From Thermohalobaculum sp951813525 (GTDB lineage: Bacteria > Pseudomonadota > Alphaproteobacteria > Rhodobacterales > Rhodobacteraceae), in the NCBI GenBank assembly GCA_951813525.2, contig CATOTJ020000002.1:1612001-1676000 (forward strand): a stretch of DNA of 64,000 bases, written 5' to 3'. Made by a program: the position numbers and the translations under genes. The notes beneath the pieces were generated by a model. The model did no database searches. It saw only the letters and a list, made by a program, of their open reading frames with translations, and was not told the DNA's origin. How positions within the stretch are numbered: position 1 is the first letter of the stretch; each line of letters starts with the position of its first letter. Shown in pieces: positions 54,572 through 63,688 of this stretch.

Positions 54572-55756
54572 TCAAACTTCCTCTAACGCCGCGAGGACTT
54601 CGTCGACATCGACGCTGAAATTCTGATGATAGTCGCCGGGTTCGGCCAGCACCGGGCGGTACCGCAGGTCCAGCCGGTGGGCCAACCGCCAGTATGGGCT
54701 TTTCACATAGTTCTTGGGAAAGATCTCGATCACCCGTGTGCCCGGCCGGCAGAAAATTAGATTGGTCAGTCCGGCGCCGTGAACGGCGACGACGACCCGT
54801 GCGGCCCGAAAGCGCGCGATTTGCTCGGTGTGATTGTCGTCGCTCGCAACGAACTCCTCGACACCGCGCGCTGCCAGTGCTTCAACCAACTCTGGCTCGT
54901 TTGCCGCATTTCGAAGCTTGGCCCCCCGCCGCGATAGATAAATTGCCATAGGGCCGCCCGCTTGCGCATCGCCGCCGTAAACTCGATCGAATGCCCCTGC
55001 CAGGCTGCCCGTCAACCCGCGATCGACCGGCGGCCATTCCCAATAGTTGTCGTGCGGAAAATGGATCACGGCCTCGTCCGGCTCTACAATGGTTCCAGTG
55101 GGAAAGGTTTGGACGGAAATTCCGGGATAAGCTTGGATCAGCCCATCATACATAGCTTTCTCAACCGCAGTACGATGATGCTGTTTGACCACGACCAAGG
55201 GTTCCGTCGCAACGCGCCGCCCTTCTATCAGGTCGATCAGGCGAATGCCGTTTTCCAGCAGCTGGTGAAAATAGTTGGTTGTTGCGAGTGGAGCGAAGAC
55301 CCGCCCCGAAACCCGCACACGATTGCGGCCAAAGCGAAACGACGTTGCGTTCCAGTTCGCAACCTCGCCGCGCACCAGAACTGTCTTGCCTGGACCGGGC
55401 AACAACACCGAACCTGTGCTGATATCGATCCAGGGTTCCGTAAACAGCGCGGTGCGCCGTCCCGTCACAACACCGTTCGGCAGGTCGACCTCGCCTGCCC
55501 GGCTATCATGGGCAACGCATTGCCGTAGGAAGTCCATGTGCGGCATGAGCTCGGTCGCGGGCAAATTCGCGCGGCTATCGGCCAGTACTCGATCGGCGCC
55601 TTCCAACAGTCCGACGTGATCGGGAAAAAAGCCCAATTCCCGGCCCATGGACGGAATGGCCCGAACAACTCGCATGGCCATCCACCAGCGCAGATAACGG
55701 GCGCTCAGAACGCGCCGCCATTGCGGCTTTCGTCGTCCATGTCCTGGCTTATTCAT
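54572..55756 (-). CDS. Glycosyltransferase family 61 (capsular polysaccharide type)
   Basis: 394 aa. The DUF563/GT61 region includes NYFHQLLENGIRLIDLIEG, VIHFPHDNYWEWPPVD, and the C-terminal signature VVAVHGAGLTNLIFCRPGTRVIEIFP. Such enzymes extend extracellular polysaccharides. It is coupled to the GT2 gene downstream (1-base gap). Confidence 0.82.
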   Translation of the reverse strand: MNKPGHGRRKPQWRRVLSARYLRWWMAMRVVRAIPSMGRELGFFPDHVGLLEGADRVLADSRANLPATELMPHMDFLRQCVAHDSRAGEVDLPNGVVTGRRTALFTEPWIDISTGSVLLPGPGKTVLVRGEVANWNATSFRFGRNRVRVSGRVFAPLATTNYFHQLLENGIRLIDLIEGRRVATEPLVVVKQHHRTAVEKAMYDGLIQAYPGISVQTFPTGTIVEPDEAVIHFPHDNYWEWPPVDRGLTGSLAGAFDRVYGGDAQAGGPMAIYLSRRGAKLRNAANEPELVEALAARGVEEFVASDDNHTEQIARFRAARVVVAVHGAGLTNLIFCRPGTRVIEIFPKNYVKSPYWRLAHRLDLRYRPVLAEPGDYHQNFSVDVDEVLAALEEV

Positions 55757-55819
55757 GAAGGTTCACATAGCGATAAGACCGCCATTGGCCAAGCGGGAAG
55801 GGGCAGGTATCGTCACGGC

Positions 55820-56695
55820 ATGACGACGGATCGACCAAAAATTCTGATCACCGGGGCAGGTGGATTTCTGGGCCAACCTCTGGTTCGAACCCTTGCCGGG
55901 CGGGCGCGGGTTGTGCCCGCGACCGTAGACGGCCGCCGCGCCGATTTGTTAAACCGCAGTGACCGCGTTGCCCTTGGGAATGTGCGCGCTGACATTCTGA
56001 TCCATCTTGCCTGGGTGACAGATCATGGGGCGTTTTGGGGGGCCGATGCAAACGCAGACTGGCAAGCAGCATCGACCGACTTGTTTCAACGGTTCTATGA
56101 CGCAGGCGGGCGCCGAGTTGTCGGGACGGGCAGCTGCGCTGAATATGACTGGAGCACCGGGGTCGATCATTTTGCCGAGGACGCCCCCCTCGCACCACAC
56201 ACTGCTTACGGCGCCGCGAAAGTACGGACGTGCGAACAATTGGCCGCGACCGCTGAAAAAGCCGGTGCGGAATGGGCCTGGGGCCGGGTCTTTTTCAGCT
56301 TTGGTGCCAACGAGCCGGCAGGACGCCTGATCCCGCTGGTGCTGCGCGCCGCTCAGACGAAAGAGGTTCTGGGGATCGGCCCGGGCGACACCGTTCGGGA
56401 TTTCTGTGCAATAAACCATGTCGCCGACGCTCTGGCTGCGCTGGCGTTGTCGCATGTCCAGGGTCCGATTAACCTGGGGTCCGGCAGGCCAGTTTCCTTT
56501 CGGCAACTGGCCGAAATCGCCAATGGATTGGCCGGGCAGAAGGTCATTCGCACCGATAGCCGTCCTTTAGGAGCGGGGGAGCCGAAGGTTCTGGTCGCAG
56601 ACGATTCGCGCCTGCGCGGCGAGGTGGGATTTGCGATGCCGGATCGGCTGTCCGGCGATTTGTCAGAGTATTACTGGCGTGTTGGGACGGATTAA
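55820..56695 (+). CDS. NAD-dependent epimerase/dehydratase (extended SDR)
   Basis: 291 aa from the ATG at 55820. Rossmann motif ITGAGGFLGQP, GTGSCAEYDW, and the YxxxK pair in TAYGAAKVRTCEQL. It probably modifies a nucleotide sugar for the surrounding glycosyltransferases. It is divergent from the GT61 gene and convergent with the CmcI-like gene. Exact reaction unknown; the longer upstream frame overlaps GT61 and is rejected. Confidence 0.85.
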   Translation: MTTDRPKILITGAGGFLGQPLVRTLAGRARVVPATVDGRRADLLNRSDRVALGNVRADILIHLAWVTDHGAFWGADANADWQAASTDLFQRFYDAGGRRVVGTGSCAEYDWSTGVDHFAEDAPLAPHTAYGAAKVRTCEQLAATAEKAGAEWAWGRVFFSFGANEPAGRLIPLVLRAAQTKEVLGIGPGDTVRDFCAINHVADALAALALSHVQGPINLGSGRPVSFRQLAEIANGLAGQKVIRTDSRPLGAGEPKVLVADDSRLRGEVGFAMPDRLSGDLSEYYWRVGTD

Positions 56696-56719
56696 CACAA
56701 GAGCGCAATCCAGACCCGC

Positions 56720-57487
56720 CTAACCAACCCGCTTCAACCAAGCGTCGGGACAATGGGTAACGTTCTTGTTCAACGTTGATTCGTTGAATGGCCACTCTGG
56801 CTGCACGATCTCAAATTCCTGGTGGCCGGCCGCGAATTCCTGCGCCGCATTGGCCGGATTGTCAGTGCACCAATCGGCACCTGCCCGGGGCACACCGGCT
56901 AGATCTCGCATCACCCCGTCGCGCGACACGATGTAAGATCCCGGAGTGACCAGGGGCGCATAAACAGTCAGTTCGGCCATCACGTGATCGTAGGTATGGT
57001 TCGAATCAAGGATCACCATCACCGTCTCCGCACTGCGCGCAGCTTCGATCACCTGCGCGACGACATCGGCGTCGACCGAAGATCCCTCGATCATATCAAT
57101 GCGGTGAAACAGCTCGTGCGCTTCAATTGCTGCACGATTATGGGGCCGGATTTCGATATCGATTCCCAACACGTGGCCGCGGCCCATCGCCTGCATTAAC
57201 GACGCATAGAATGTCAGCGATCCACCATGAGCGATCCCAGTTTCGATCAGCAGATCCGGTCTCAAGTGATAGATCACCTCCTGGGTGCGCACCAGGTCGT
57301 CCGGCAACTGGATGACCGGGCGGCCCATCCAGGAATAGGAGTAGACCTGTTTCTGGTTCCAGCCGACGCGAATATACTGATGGGCGATTAGATCGAATGC
57401 CTCATCGCAGTATAGGTCGAGTTCCCGGCTCGCTGTTCCGTCTTCAATGTGCAGCCGGCCTAAATCCTGGTCGATTACGAGTTTCAT
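56720..57487 (-). CDS. CmcI-like methyltransferase/hydroxylase-family protein
   Basis: 255 aa from the ATG at 57487 (an alternative ATG is 24 bases upstream). It matches the cephalosporin hydroxylase/CmcI fold, an SAM-binding methyltransferase-like family: LLIETGIAHGGSLTFYASLM (SAM loop), GIDIEIRPHNRAAIEAH, MVILDSNHTYDHVMAEL. In glycan clusters these proteins often O-methylate sugars. Actual reaction unknown. Confidence 0.8.
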   Translation of the reverse strand: MKLVIDQDLGRLHIEDGTASRELDLYCDEAFDLIAHQYIRVGWNQKQVYSYSWMGRPVIQLPDDLVRTQEVIYHLRPDLLIETGIAHGGSLTFYASLMQAMGRGHVLGIDIEIRPHNRAAIEAHELFHRIDMIEGSSVDADVVAQVIEAARSAETVMVILDSNHTYDHVMAELTVYAPLVTPGSYIVSRDGVMRDLAGVPRAGADWCTDNPANAAQEFAAGHQEFEIVQPEWPFNESTLNKNVTHCPDAWLKRVG

Positions 57488-57697
57488 GAATGATTCCGTC
57501 AGGTTACGCATCTCTCTGCGACAAGGGAACCACGAGGTCAAGAGGCGGCGTGGTGATTTTTCAACGCCGTCAGGTCGCGCATTTGGATGCGAGGTCGATC
57601 AGAACGCCGAAGTGATCAGCGCAAGCTGACAGCAAGCGGTGGTTGTGTGGGATGCGCGCCGACGACCATTCGATCAGGGTCGGCAACGACGCGGCGT

Positions 57698-58117
57698 TTA
57701 CTCGCCCTTCTCCCTGGCGGTGCGCTGAATTTCACGCAAATACCGGCCCATCAGTTCAACCTGATTGAAGCGCGCCGACCCGCCTTCGCGGCCCAGATGG
57801 ACGGAAAGACCGGCATGTCCGGGAATGGGCGCCGCCACCCCATCGTGAAGTTCGCGCTTTTTCATGAAATCGCGCGCAAACGCCTTGTCGCGCAGAGCAG
57901 GCGCGCTGCCGCCGCTGCCGCCTTCGCCATGGCAGTCAGCACACCCGCCATCAAACATCTTCCGGCCCGCTTCAGCCGGAAAGGAGAGAAAGTGGCGGGC
58001 CGTCTTCGCGCCGCCTGGTGAATCGCCGACGTCCAACGGCGGTGACAGCACAAAGATCGGCATGGCTGCGATCACCGCGAACGCGATCGAAAGCAGTGCA
58101 ATCGTGGATTTGCGCAT
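57698..58117 (-). CDS. Small c-type cytochrome
   Basis: 139 aa from the ATG at 58117 with GGGA upstream. A signal anchor or signal peptide (STIALLSIAFAVIAAMPIFVL) is followed by one heme-binding CADCH and a C-terminal helix VELMGRYLREIQR whose Met may be the distal ligand. It is periplasmic or membrane-anchored; its redox partner is not in the window. The IS630 element begins 62 bases beyond its start, on the upstream side. Confidence 0.82.
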   Translation of the reverse strand: MRKSTIALLSIAFAVIAAMPIFVLSPPLDVGDSPGGAKTARHFLSFPAEAGRKMFDGGCADCHGEGGSGGSAPALRDKAFARDFMKKRELHDGVAAPIPGHAGLSVHLGREGGSARFNQVELMGRYLREIQRTAREKGE

Positions 58118-58179
58118 GGCGATTCCCGACCGAAAAGTACGCATCAGGTTGCCAGACAATGGTCAAGAAACGGCTAATA

Positions 58180-59340
58180 CTGCGGCGCAATGACTCGGAC
58201 TCACGGAAGGGGATTTCCGGCCCGATCTTGATCTGATTCACCATGGAAAACAGAGGAGTTTTTGCCATGGGGTCTGCTGTTCAGATCAGATTGGATTATA
58301 CAGGAACGGATCTTCGACGTCTGGCGCGGAAGAGCGATGAAGCGGATCAGACGCGGCGGCTTCTCGCTCTGGCAGTTGTCCTTGACGGAGGCTCGCGGAG
58401 CGATGCGGCGCGCACGGGCGGGGTTGGCCTTCAGGTGATCCGGGATTGGGTGTTGCGGTTCAACGACGGCGGCCCGGATGCGCTGACGACGCGGAAGGCA
58501 CCGGGCAAGGCACCGCTCCTGACGGCTGAGCAGCGCACCGCGCTCGCGGCGGCGGTCGAGTCAGGCCCGCGTCCCTATCTCGATGGGGTTGTGCGCTGGC
58601 GCCTCGTCGACCTTGCGTTCTGGCTATACGAAGAGTTCGGCGTTTCGGTCAGCCGTCATACCGTTGGCCGCGAGTTGCACGCCTTGGGATATCGCAAACT
58701 CACAGCGCGCCCGCAGCACTACGCGCAGGATGAGGAGGCGATCGAGATGTTCAAAAAAACTTCGGCGACGTCGTCACAGCCATCCGCATCAAGCGAGGCT
58801 GGCCGCCCGTAGAGGTCTGGTTTCAAGATGAAGCCAGGGTCGGCCAGAAGAACAAGATCACACGACGTTGGGCGCGGCGAGGAACGCGTCCCCGTGCGCC
58901 ACACGATCAGCGGACGAAATGGGCGTATATCTTCGGCGCAATCTGCCCGGCGGAAGGCAAGGGTGCCGGCCTCGTCATGCCGTTCTGCGACACCTATGCC
59001 ATGGTGGAGCACTTGAAGCTGATCAGCGCCGAAGTCGCCCCAGGCGCACACGCCATCCTGCTGCTCGATCAGGCCGGATGGCACACGACACCGAAGCTCG
59101 ATGTGCCGGAAAACATCACACTCGTTCCAATCCCGGCCCGGTCGCCAGAACTGAATCCAGTCGAAAACATCTGGCAATTCATACGCGACAACTGGCTCTC
59201 AAACCGGGTCTTCAAAAACTACGACGACATCGTCGCGCACTGCTGTGACAGTTGGAACAAGCTCATCGAACAGCCCTGGCGCATCTCATCAATCGGTAGC
59301 CGTAAATGGGCCCATGAGTTCTGATCAATGCACGTTAGTA
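58180..59340 (+). mobile_element. IS630-family insertion sequence
   Basis: Flanked by TA at 58178-58179 and 59341-59342, the expected IS630 target. Imperfect terminal inverted repeats read inward as CTGCGGCGCAATGAC and CTAACGTGCATTGAT (about two-thirds identity over 25 bases). Length ~1.16 kb. It contains one transposase split into two frames at an A7 run. It lies between the cytochrome c and ABC-F genes and disrupts neither. End positions are inferred from repeats. Confidence 0.8.
58267..59324 (+). CDS. IS630-family transposase made by frameshift at A7
   Basis: The first frame (58267-58812) carries the helix-turn-helix DNA-binding part (AARTGGVGLQVIRDWVLRF). The catalytic DDE domain is in the -1 frame to 59324: Asp in WFQDEARVGQK, Asp in LLLDQAGWHT, Glu in NPVENIWQFIR. 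The frames join at seven A residues (58753-58759); polymerase slippage or -1 translational slippage there gives a full ~350-aa enzyme. GAGGAG precedes the ATG at 58267. The catalytic triad is intact, so the element may be active. Confidence 0.87.
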
Positions 59341-59401
59341 TAACCCTACCGCAGGGCGTTTTTGTTGGGATGAGTGTCGAAGGTTGGAAAGCCCGCCCGG
59401 C

Positions 59402-61231
59402 TCAGCTTCCAGTGGCCAACGCCTCACGGCGTTCTTCCAGCTCCAACCACTCAGTCTCTGCGGCTTCCAGTCGGCCCTGGCGTTGCTGCAATGCCGTCGT
59501 GGCTTTTTCGAACTTCGCGGGTTCGCGCGCGTAAAGATCGGCATCTGCCAGCAACTCTTCGAGCTTCGCAATCTCGGCCTCCAGCCGCCCGATTTCCGCG
59601 GGCAGATCGTCCAGGCGCTGTTGATCACGATAACCCAGCTTGCGCTCGGAAACGGCTACGCGACGCCGGGCCAATTTTGGATCAGGCTTGACAACGGCGA
59701 TTGCATCGCCCGCCGCGTCCTTGATCGGCCGCAGCCGCGTGACATCGGACCAGCCGCCGGCGAAGATCTCGGTATCGCCCTGACCGTCCATGACGATCGT
59801 CGTGGTCGCGACCCGGTCCAGAAAGTCCCGGTCATGGCTGACCAACATTATGGTACCTTCGAATTCTCCGATCTGCTCCTGCAAAAGATCCAGGGTTTCA
59901 ATATCCAAGTCGTTGGTCGGTTCGTCCAAGACCAGCAGATTGGACGGTCGCGCCATGATCCGCGCCAGCAGAAGCCGTGCCTTCTCGCCGCCAGACAGGG
60001 CTTTGACCGGCCCGCGTGCTTGGCGTTCGTCGAAGAGAAAGTCCTTCAGATAGGCCACGACATGCCGCGGATGGCCACGAACCATAACCTGATCATTGCG
60101 CCCGCCAACGCCAAGTTCGCGGTCATTGGTCAGCGTCTCCCACAAAGATGTTTCGGGGTCCAGTTGCGCGCGCGATTGATCGAACAGCGCCATCTCCAGA
60201 TTGGTCCCCAACTCGACCGTGCCGCTATCCGGTGCCATTTCTCCGGTCAAAAGCCGGATCAATGTCGTCTTACCCGCACCGTTCGGCCCGACCAGGGCCA
60301 GGCATTCGCCGCGTGCAATCTTTAGCGAAAAGTCCGTAACAATCGGGCGACCGGCGAAAGACTTGCAAATGCCCTTCGCCTCGATCACCCGCTTGCCCGA
60401 TTTGGGAGCCGCGCCCAATTCCAGCGCGGCCGGGCCTGTCCGCCGGATTTGCGCAGCGCGTTGCTCTCGCAACCCGTCCAGCTTGCGCAACCGCCCTTGA
60501 TTGCGGGTACGCCGGGCCGAAATGCCATAGATTGACCAATGTGTCTCGTCCGCGATCAGACGGTTCAGCTTGTGGCGCTGGGCATCCTCTTCGGCCCACA
60601 GCTTGTCACGCCAATCCTCGAACCCGGCAAACCCATGCGGCGAGCGCTGGACGGCGCCGCGATCGATCCAAAGCGTCTCCCGGGTCAGCCGGGTCAGAAA
60701 CGCGCGGTCGTGGCTGATCAGGGCAAAGGCTGTGCGGGTGCTGGCCAAATGGTCCTCCAGCCATCCAATTGCCTCTATATCCAAATGGTTCGTCGGCTCG
60801 TCCAACAACATGACGTCGGCGTCCGCTGCTATCAATCGGGCCAGGGCCGCGCGGCGGCGTTCGCCCCCTGACGCGGTCGCAGGGTCGGCCCCGGCAGGGA
60901 CCTTCAAACCCTCCATCGCGGCTTCGGCCCGCCAACGGTTTTGCTCGTCCAGATCAGCGGCGGCATAGTCGCCCAGGCTCGAAAAAGCCGAAAGATCGGG
61001 GTCCTGCGGAAGATAGGCGACATGGGCGCCAGGCTGCACAAACCGGTCGCCACCATCGGGTTCGACCTGTCCGGCGGCGATCTTCATCAGCGTCGATTTT
61101 CCCGACCCGTTGCGCCCGACCACACACAGCCGGTCACCCGGATGGATGGCCAGCGCGACGCCACCAAGAAGCGGTCGCCCGCCAAAGCCAAGGGTGACAT
61201 CAGACAGTGTGAGAAGTGGAGGTTGCGCCAT
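59402..61231 (-). CDS. uup: ABC-F family ATPase (Uup-like)
   Basis: 609 aa with two ABC domains and no membrane segment. First Walker A GRNGSGKSTLMK and signature ASGGERRRAALAR; second GPNGAGKTTLIR and LSGGEKARLLLAR. The two Walker B regions VMLLDEPTNHLD and LLVLDEPTNDLD are intact. A C-terminal coiled coil (~residues 545-609, KLEELLADADLY) marks the Uup branch, which acts on ribosomes or branched DNA. It is downstream of the IS and not interrupted. Confidence 0.93.
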   Translation of the reverse strand: MAQPPLLTLSDVTLGFGGRPLLGGVALAIHPGDRLCVVGRNGSGKSTLMKIAAGQVEPDGGDRFVQPGAHVAYLPQDPDLSAFSSLGDYAAADLDEQNRWRAEAAMEGLKVPAGADPATASGGERRRAALARLIAADADVMLLDEPTNHLDIEAIGWLEDHLASTRTAFALISHDRAFLTRLTRETLWIDRGAVQRSPHGFAGFEDWRDKLWAEEDAQRHKLNRLIADETHWSIYGISARRTRNQGRLRKLDGLREQRAAQIRRTGPAALELGAAPKSGKRVIEAKGICKSFAGRPIVTDFSLKIARGECLALVGPNGAGKTTLIRLLTGEMAPDSGTVELGTNLEMALFDQSRAQLDPETSLWETLTNDRELGVGGRNDQVMVRGHPRHVVAYLKDFLFDERQARGPVKALSGGEKARLLLARIMARPSNLLVLDEPTNDLDIETLDLLQEQIGEFEGTIMLVSHDRDFLDRVATTTIVMDGQGDTEIFAGGWSDVTRLRPIKDAAGDAIAVVKPDPKLARRRVAVSERKLGYRDQQRLDDLPAEIGRLEAEIAKLEELLADADLYAREPAKFEKATTALQQRQGRLEAAETEWLELEERREALATGS

Positions 61232-61470
61232 GGCGCGCCTTCTGGCGTGTCACAGGCGGGCGGTCAAGCAGGCTGAGGCATGGATCATCAATCGATTATC
61301 TTCACGCGCCCCGCGCGAAATTTCCGCTGCCGCTGGCAGGCGCTTCATGCAAGATTGGCGGGAATCGCGAAAGCCGGGACAGGGGTGGTTGAGTTGAAGA
61401 TTTCGAAATTTTCTGCGCTTGGCCGCACCGCCGTAGGCAGCGGCTGCAAGTTTGACCGGCGGAACGGCAA

Positions 61471-62553
61471 ATGATGCCCGCCAATCCCCATCTGCTGCGT
61501 GTCGAGGAACCCGCAATCATCGCCGTCAACCGTTGGCTGGACGGGCGCGGCTTTCCGGCCGAGCGTCCGTTGATCAATCTATGTCAGGCCGCACCTACAA
61601 CGCCGCCGCCCGAACCGATGCGTGCCGCGATGGCCCGCGCGATCGAACAGCGGGCAGATGTGCATCTTTATGGGCCGGGTAGGGGCGCGGCAGAGCTGCT
61701 CGGTGCACTGGCCGCCAAAACATCTTCTCATTATGGCGCGGCGGTAAGCGCGGAGAATATCTTTGTCACCGCCGGCTGCAATCAAGCTTTTTGCGTGGCA
61801 ATCAGCAGTCTTTGTGCGCCCGGCGACGCGGTGATGCTGCCCGACATCGAGGCAGCGGCGCGCCTGATGACCGACCAGGTCAAGGCCATCCTTCTGGTCA
61901 CGCCGAACAATCCGACCGGGGCAGAATATCCGGACGATCTGATGACTGCGTTTTACGATCTGGCTGCGATACGGGGGGTGGCTTTAATTGTTGACGAGAC
62001 CTATCGTGATTTTCATTCCGGAACGGGCACGCCGCATACCTTGTTCCGGCGGTCCGATTGGGAAGATGTTTTGATACAGCTTTACAGCTTCTCGAAAGCG
62101 TATCGAATGACCGGGCACCGGGTCGGGTCAATCGTGGCGGGTGGCCGCTTTTTGCACGAAGTCGAGAAGTATATGGACGCGCTGGTCATCTGTACCAACG
62201 GGATTGCGCAAGCAGGTGCTGCCTTTGGTCTGGAACATCTGGACGATTTCGTCGCCGCAGAGCGGGCCGAGTATTTACGCCGAAAGGCCGCGCTGTCAGA
62301 TGGCTTCGTGACGCGTCTTCCTGATTGGCAGGTGCATGGGTTGGGCGCCTATTTCGCCTGGGTCACACCGCCCTTCGGTGCCGATAGCGAGGCGACAGCG
62401 GGGCGCCTTTTGGACGAACAATCCGTCTTGGTCCTGCCCGGGAAAATGTTCCTGCCGGATGGTGCCGACCAAGGCGCGTTACGCATTGCATTTGCCAACG
62501 CCGATGTCGACGGGATCGGCGATGTTGTCGAACGGTTCGCTGAATTGAGCTGA
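61471..62553 (+). CDS. Class I/II aminotransferase with apparent internal deletion
   Basis: 360 aa. PLP motifs VTAGCNQAFCVAI, LLVTPNNPTGAEY, LIVDETYRDF and the Schiff-base Lys in YSFSKAYRMTGHRVGS are present. Between GDAVMLPD and the following helix (IEAAARLM) about 30 residues are missing; the family normally has the PxYFNH segment there, whose aromatic residue stacks on PLP. The deletion is in frame. The protein may be inactive or have altered specificity. Start is the first of two adjacent ATGs. Confidence 0.85.
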   Translation: MMPANPHLLRVEEPAIIAVNRWLDGRGFPAERPLINLCQAAPTTPPPEPMRAAMARAIEQRADVHLYGPGRGAAELLGALAAKTSSHYGAAVSAENIFVTAGCNQAFCVAISSLCAPGDAVMLPDIEAAARLMTDQVKAILLVTPNNPTGAEYPDDLMTAFYDLAAIRGVALIVDETYRDFHSGTGTPHTLFRRSDWEDVLIQLYSFSKAYRMTGHRVGSIVAGGRFLHEVEKYMDALVICTNGIAQAGAAFGLEHLDDFVAAERAEYLRRKAALSDGFVTRLPDWQVHGLGAYFAWVTPPFGADSEATAGRLLDEQSVLVLPGKMFLPDGADQGALRIAFANADVDGIGDVVERFAELS

Positions 62554-62728
62554 AGACCGCGGCCTGCACATAGAATGCCGCGCGCCGCTCCCTATCCTTC
62601 GTAAAGAAACCGGCCTAATTCGCGCGGATCGGAACAGCCGATCTGAAGCAAGGCTGATGAAAACTCCTGCTTCAAAATTTCCAATGCATGACTCGGTCCC
62701 CGCGCGGCCATGGCAGCAACCGACTAGC

Positions 62729-62815
62729 TCAGCGGGCAGCCTTTTCCATCGCTTCGATCGCCGGAAAGCGCTGACCATCGGTGCGCGGCCCAAAAAGTTC
62801 GCTCAAAAAACTCAT
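62729..62815 (-). CDS. 28-residue ORF overlapping the aldolase stop
   Basis: Reads MSFLSELFGPRTDGQRFP and ends EKAAR. Its ATG overlaps the aldolase stop as ATGA, as in several coupled pairs in this window. It could be a genuine micropeptide, a relic of a longer gene, or chance. No homology recognised. Confidence 0.3.
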   Translation of the reverse strand: MSFLSELFGPRTDGQRFPAIEAMEKAAR

Positions 62816-63594
62816 TTCAGCGCACGGACCGCGTCGGCCTGCGCCTTGGCGGCCTGCATCATGAACGTGAACTCCGATCCTGCAAGAATCAGTCTCATAC
62901 CCATATCAACATATCGCTGCATAACGGCGGGCGCGTATACCCCGCCCATACCGGGATGCTTGCCATGTTTGTGGCAGGCGGCAATCACCGTTTCATAGGC
63001 CGCTACAACATCCGGATGCTCGACCTGACCGGGAATACCCATTTCGGCCGTCAGATCCGCCGTGCCGATCAGCAGCGCATCGACGCCGTCCAACCCCGCA
63101 ATGGCGTCGGCATTGGCCACGCCTTCCGGGCTTTCGATCATCAGCACCAGAAACGTGCTGTCGTTCAGCGCGGGCATCAGCTCGTCCGGGGGATGGGGGG
63201 CAAATCCGGCCTGCGGCAACGCGCCGTAAAGCGAGCGATGTCCAACAGGCGGATAGCGGACATTTGCGACCATCCGGCGGGCGGTTTCCAAGTCATCGAT
63301 ATGGGGCACGACAATGCCTTGGGCACCGCCGTCCAATGCACGGCTGGCATGGTGATGCTCGGTTCCCGGAACGCGCACAATTGGGGCGATCCCCTCGGCT
63401 TGGGCCGCAACCGAAATATTGCACGCATCGTCCAGTGACATGGTGTTGTGTTCCATGTCGATGAACAGCCAATCAAATCCGGCAGTCTTCATCGCCCGGG
63501 CTATTTCAACTGTACGCGACCCCCGCAGACCGACGCCCAGCGCAAGTTCTCCGGCCTCCAGCGTCTCCTTCAAGACATTGCGGATCTGGACCAT
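62812..63594 (-). CDS. HpcH/HpaI-family class II aldolase
   Basis: 260 aa from the ATG at 63594 with AAGGGGAA upstream. Signatures: GFDWLFIDMEHNTMSLDD, EGIAPIVRVPGTEHHHASRALDGGAQGIVVPHI, VLMIESPEGVANADAI, DALLIGTADLTAEMG. The metal-binding Glu and Asp and the catalytic His are present. It cleaves 4-hydroxy-2-oxo acids to pyruvate and an aldehyde. Substrate uncertain. Confidence 0.92.
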   Translation of the reverse strand: MVQIRNVLKETLEAGELALGVGLRGSRTVEIARAMKTAGFDWLFIDMEHNTMSLDDACNISVAAQAEGIAPIVRVPGTEHHHASRALDGGAQGIVVPHIDDLETARRMVANVRYPPVGHRSLYGALPQAGFAPHPPDELMPALNDSTFLVLMIESPEGVANADAIAGLDGVDALLIGTADLTAEMGIPGQVEHPDVVAAYETVIAACHKHGKHPGMGGVYAPAVMQRYVDMGMRLILAGSEFTFMMQAAKAQADAVRALK

Positions 63595-63688
63595 CGTGCT
63601 TCCCCTTTTCACTGTCGCGCGGTTTTTTGCGCGCAGGCACGGCCGCGTCAAGGCGGGGAACCGCGAGGATCACGGATGAAGAGCTAAT

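Noticed and set aside
61280..61474. 64-codon ORF ending with ATGA overlap at the aminotransferase start
   Set aside because: No ribosome site or domain, and a competing open frame exists on the other strand; probably chance.
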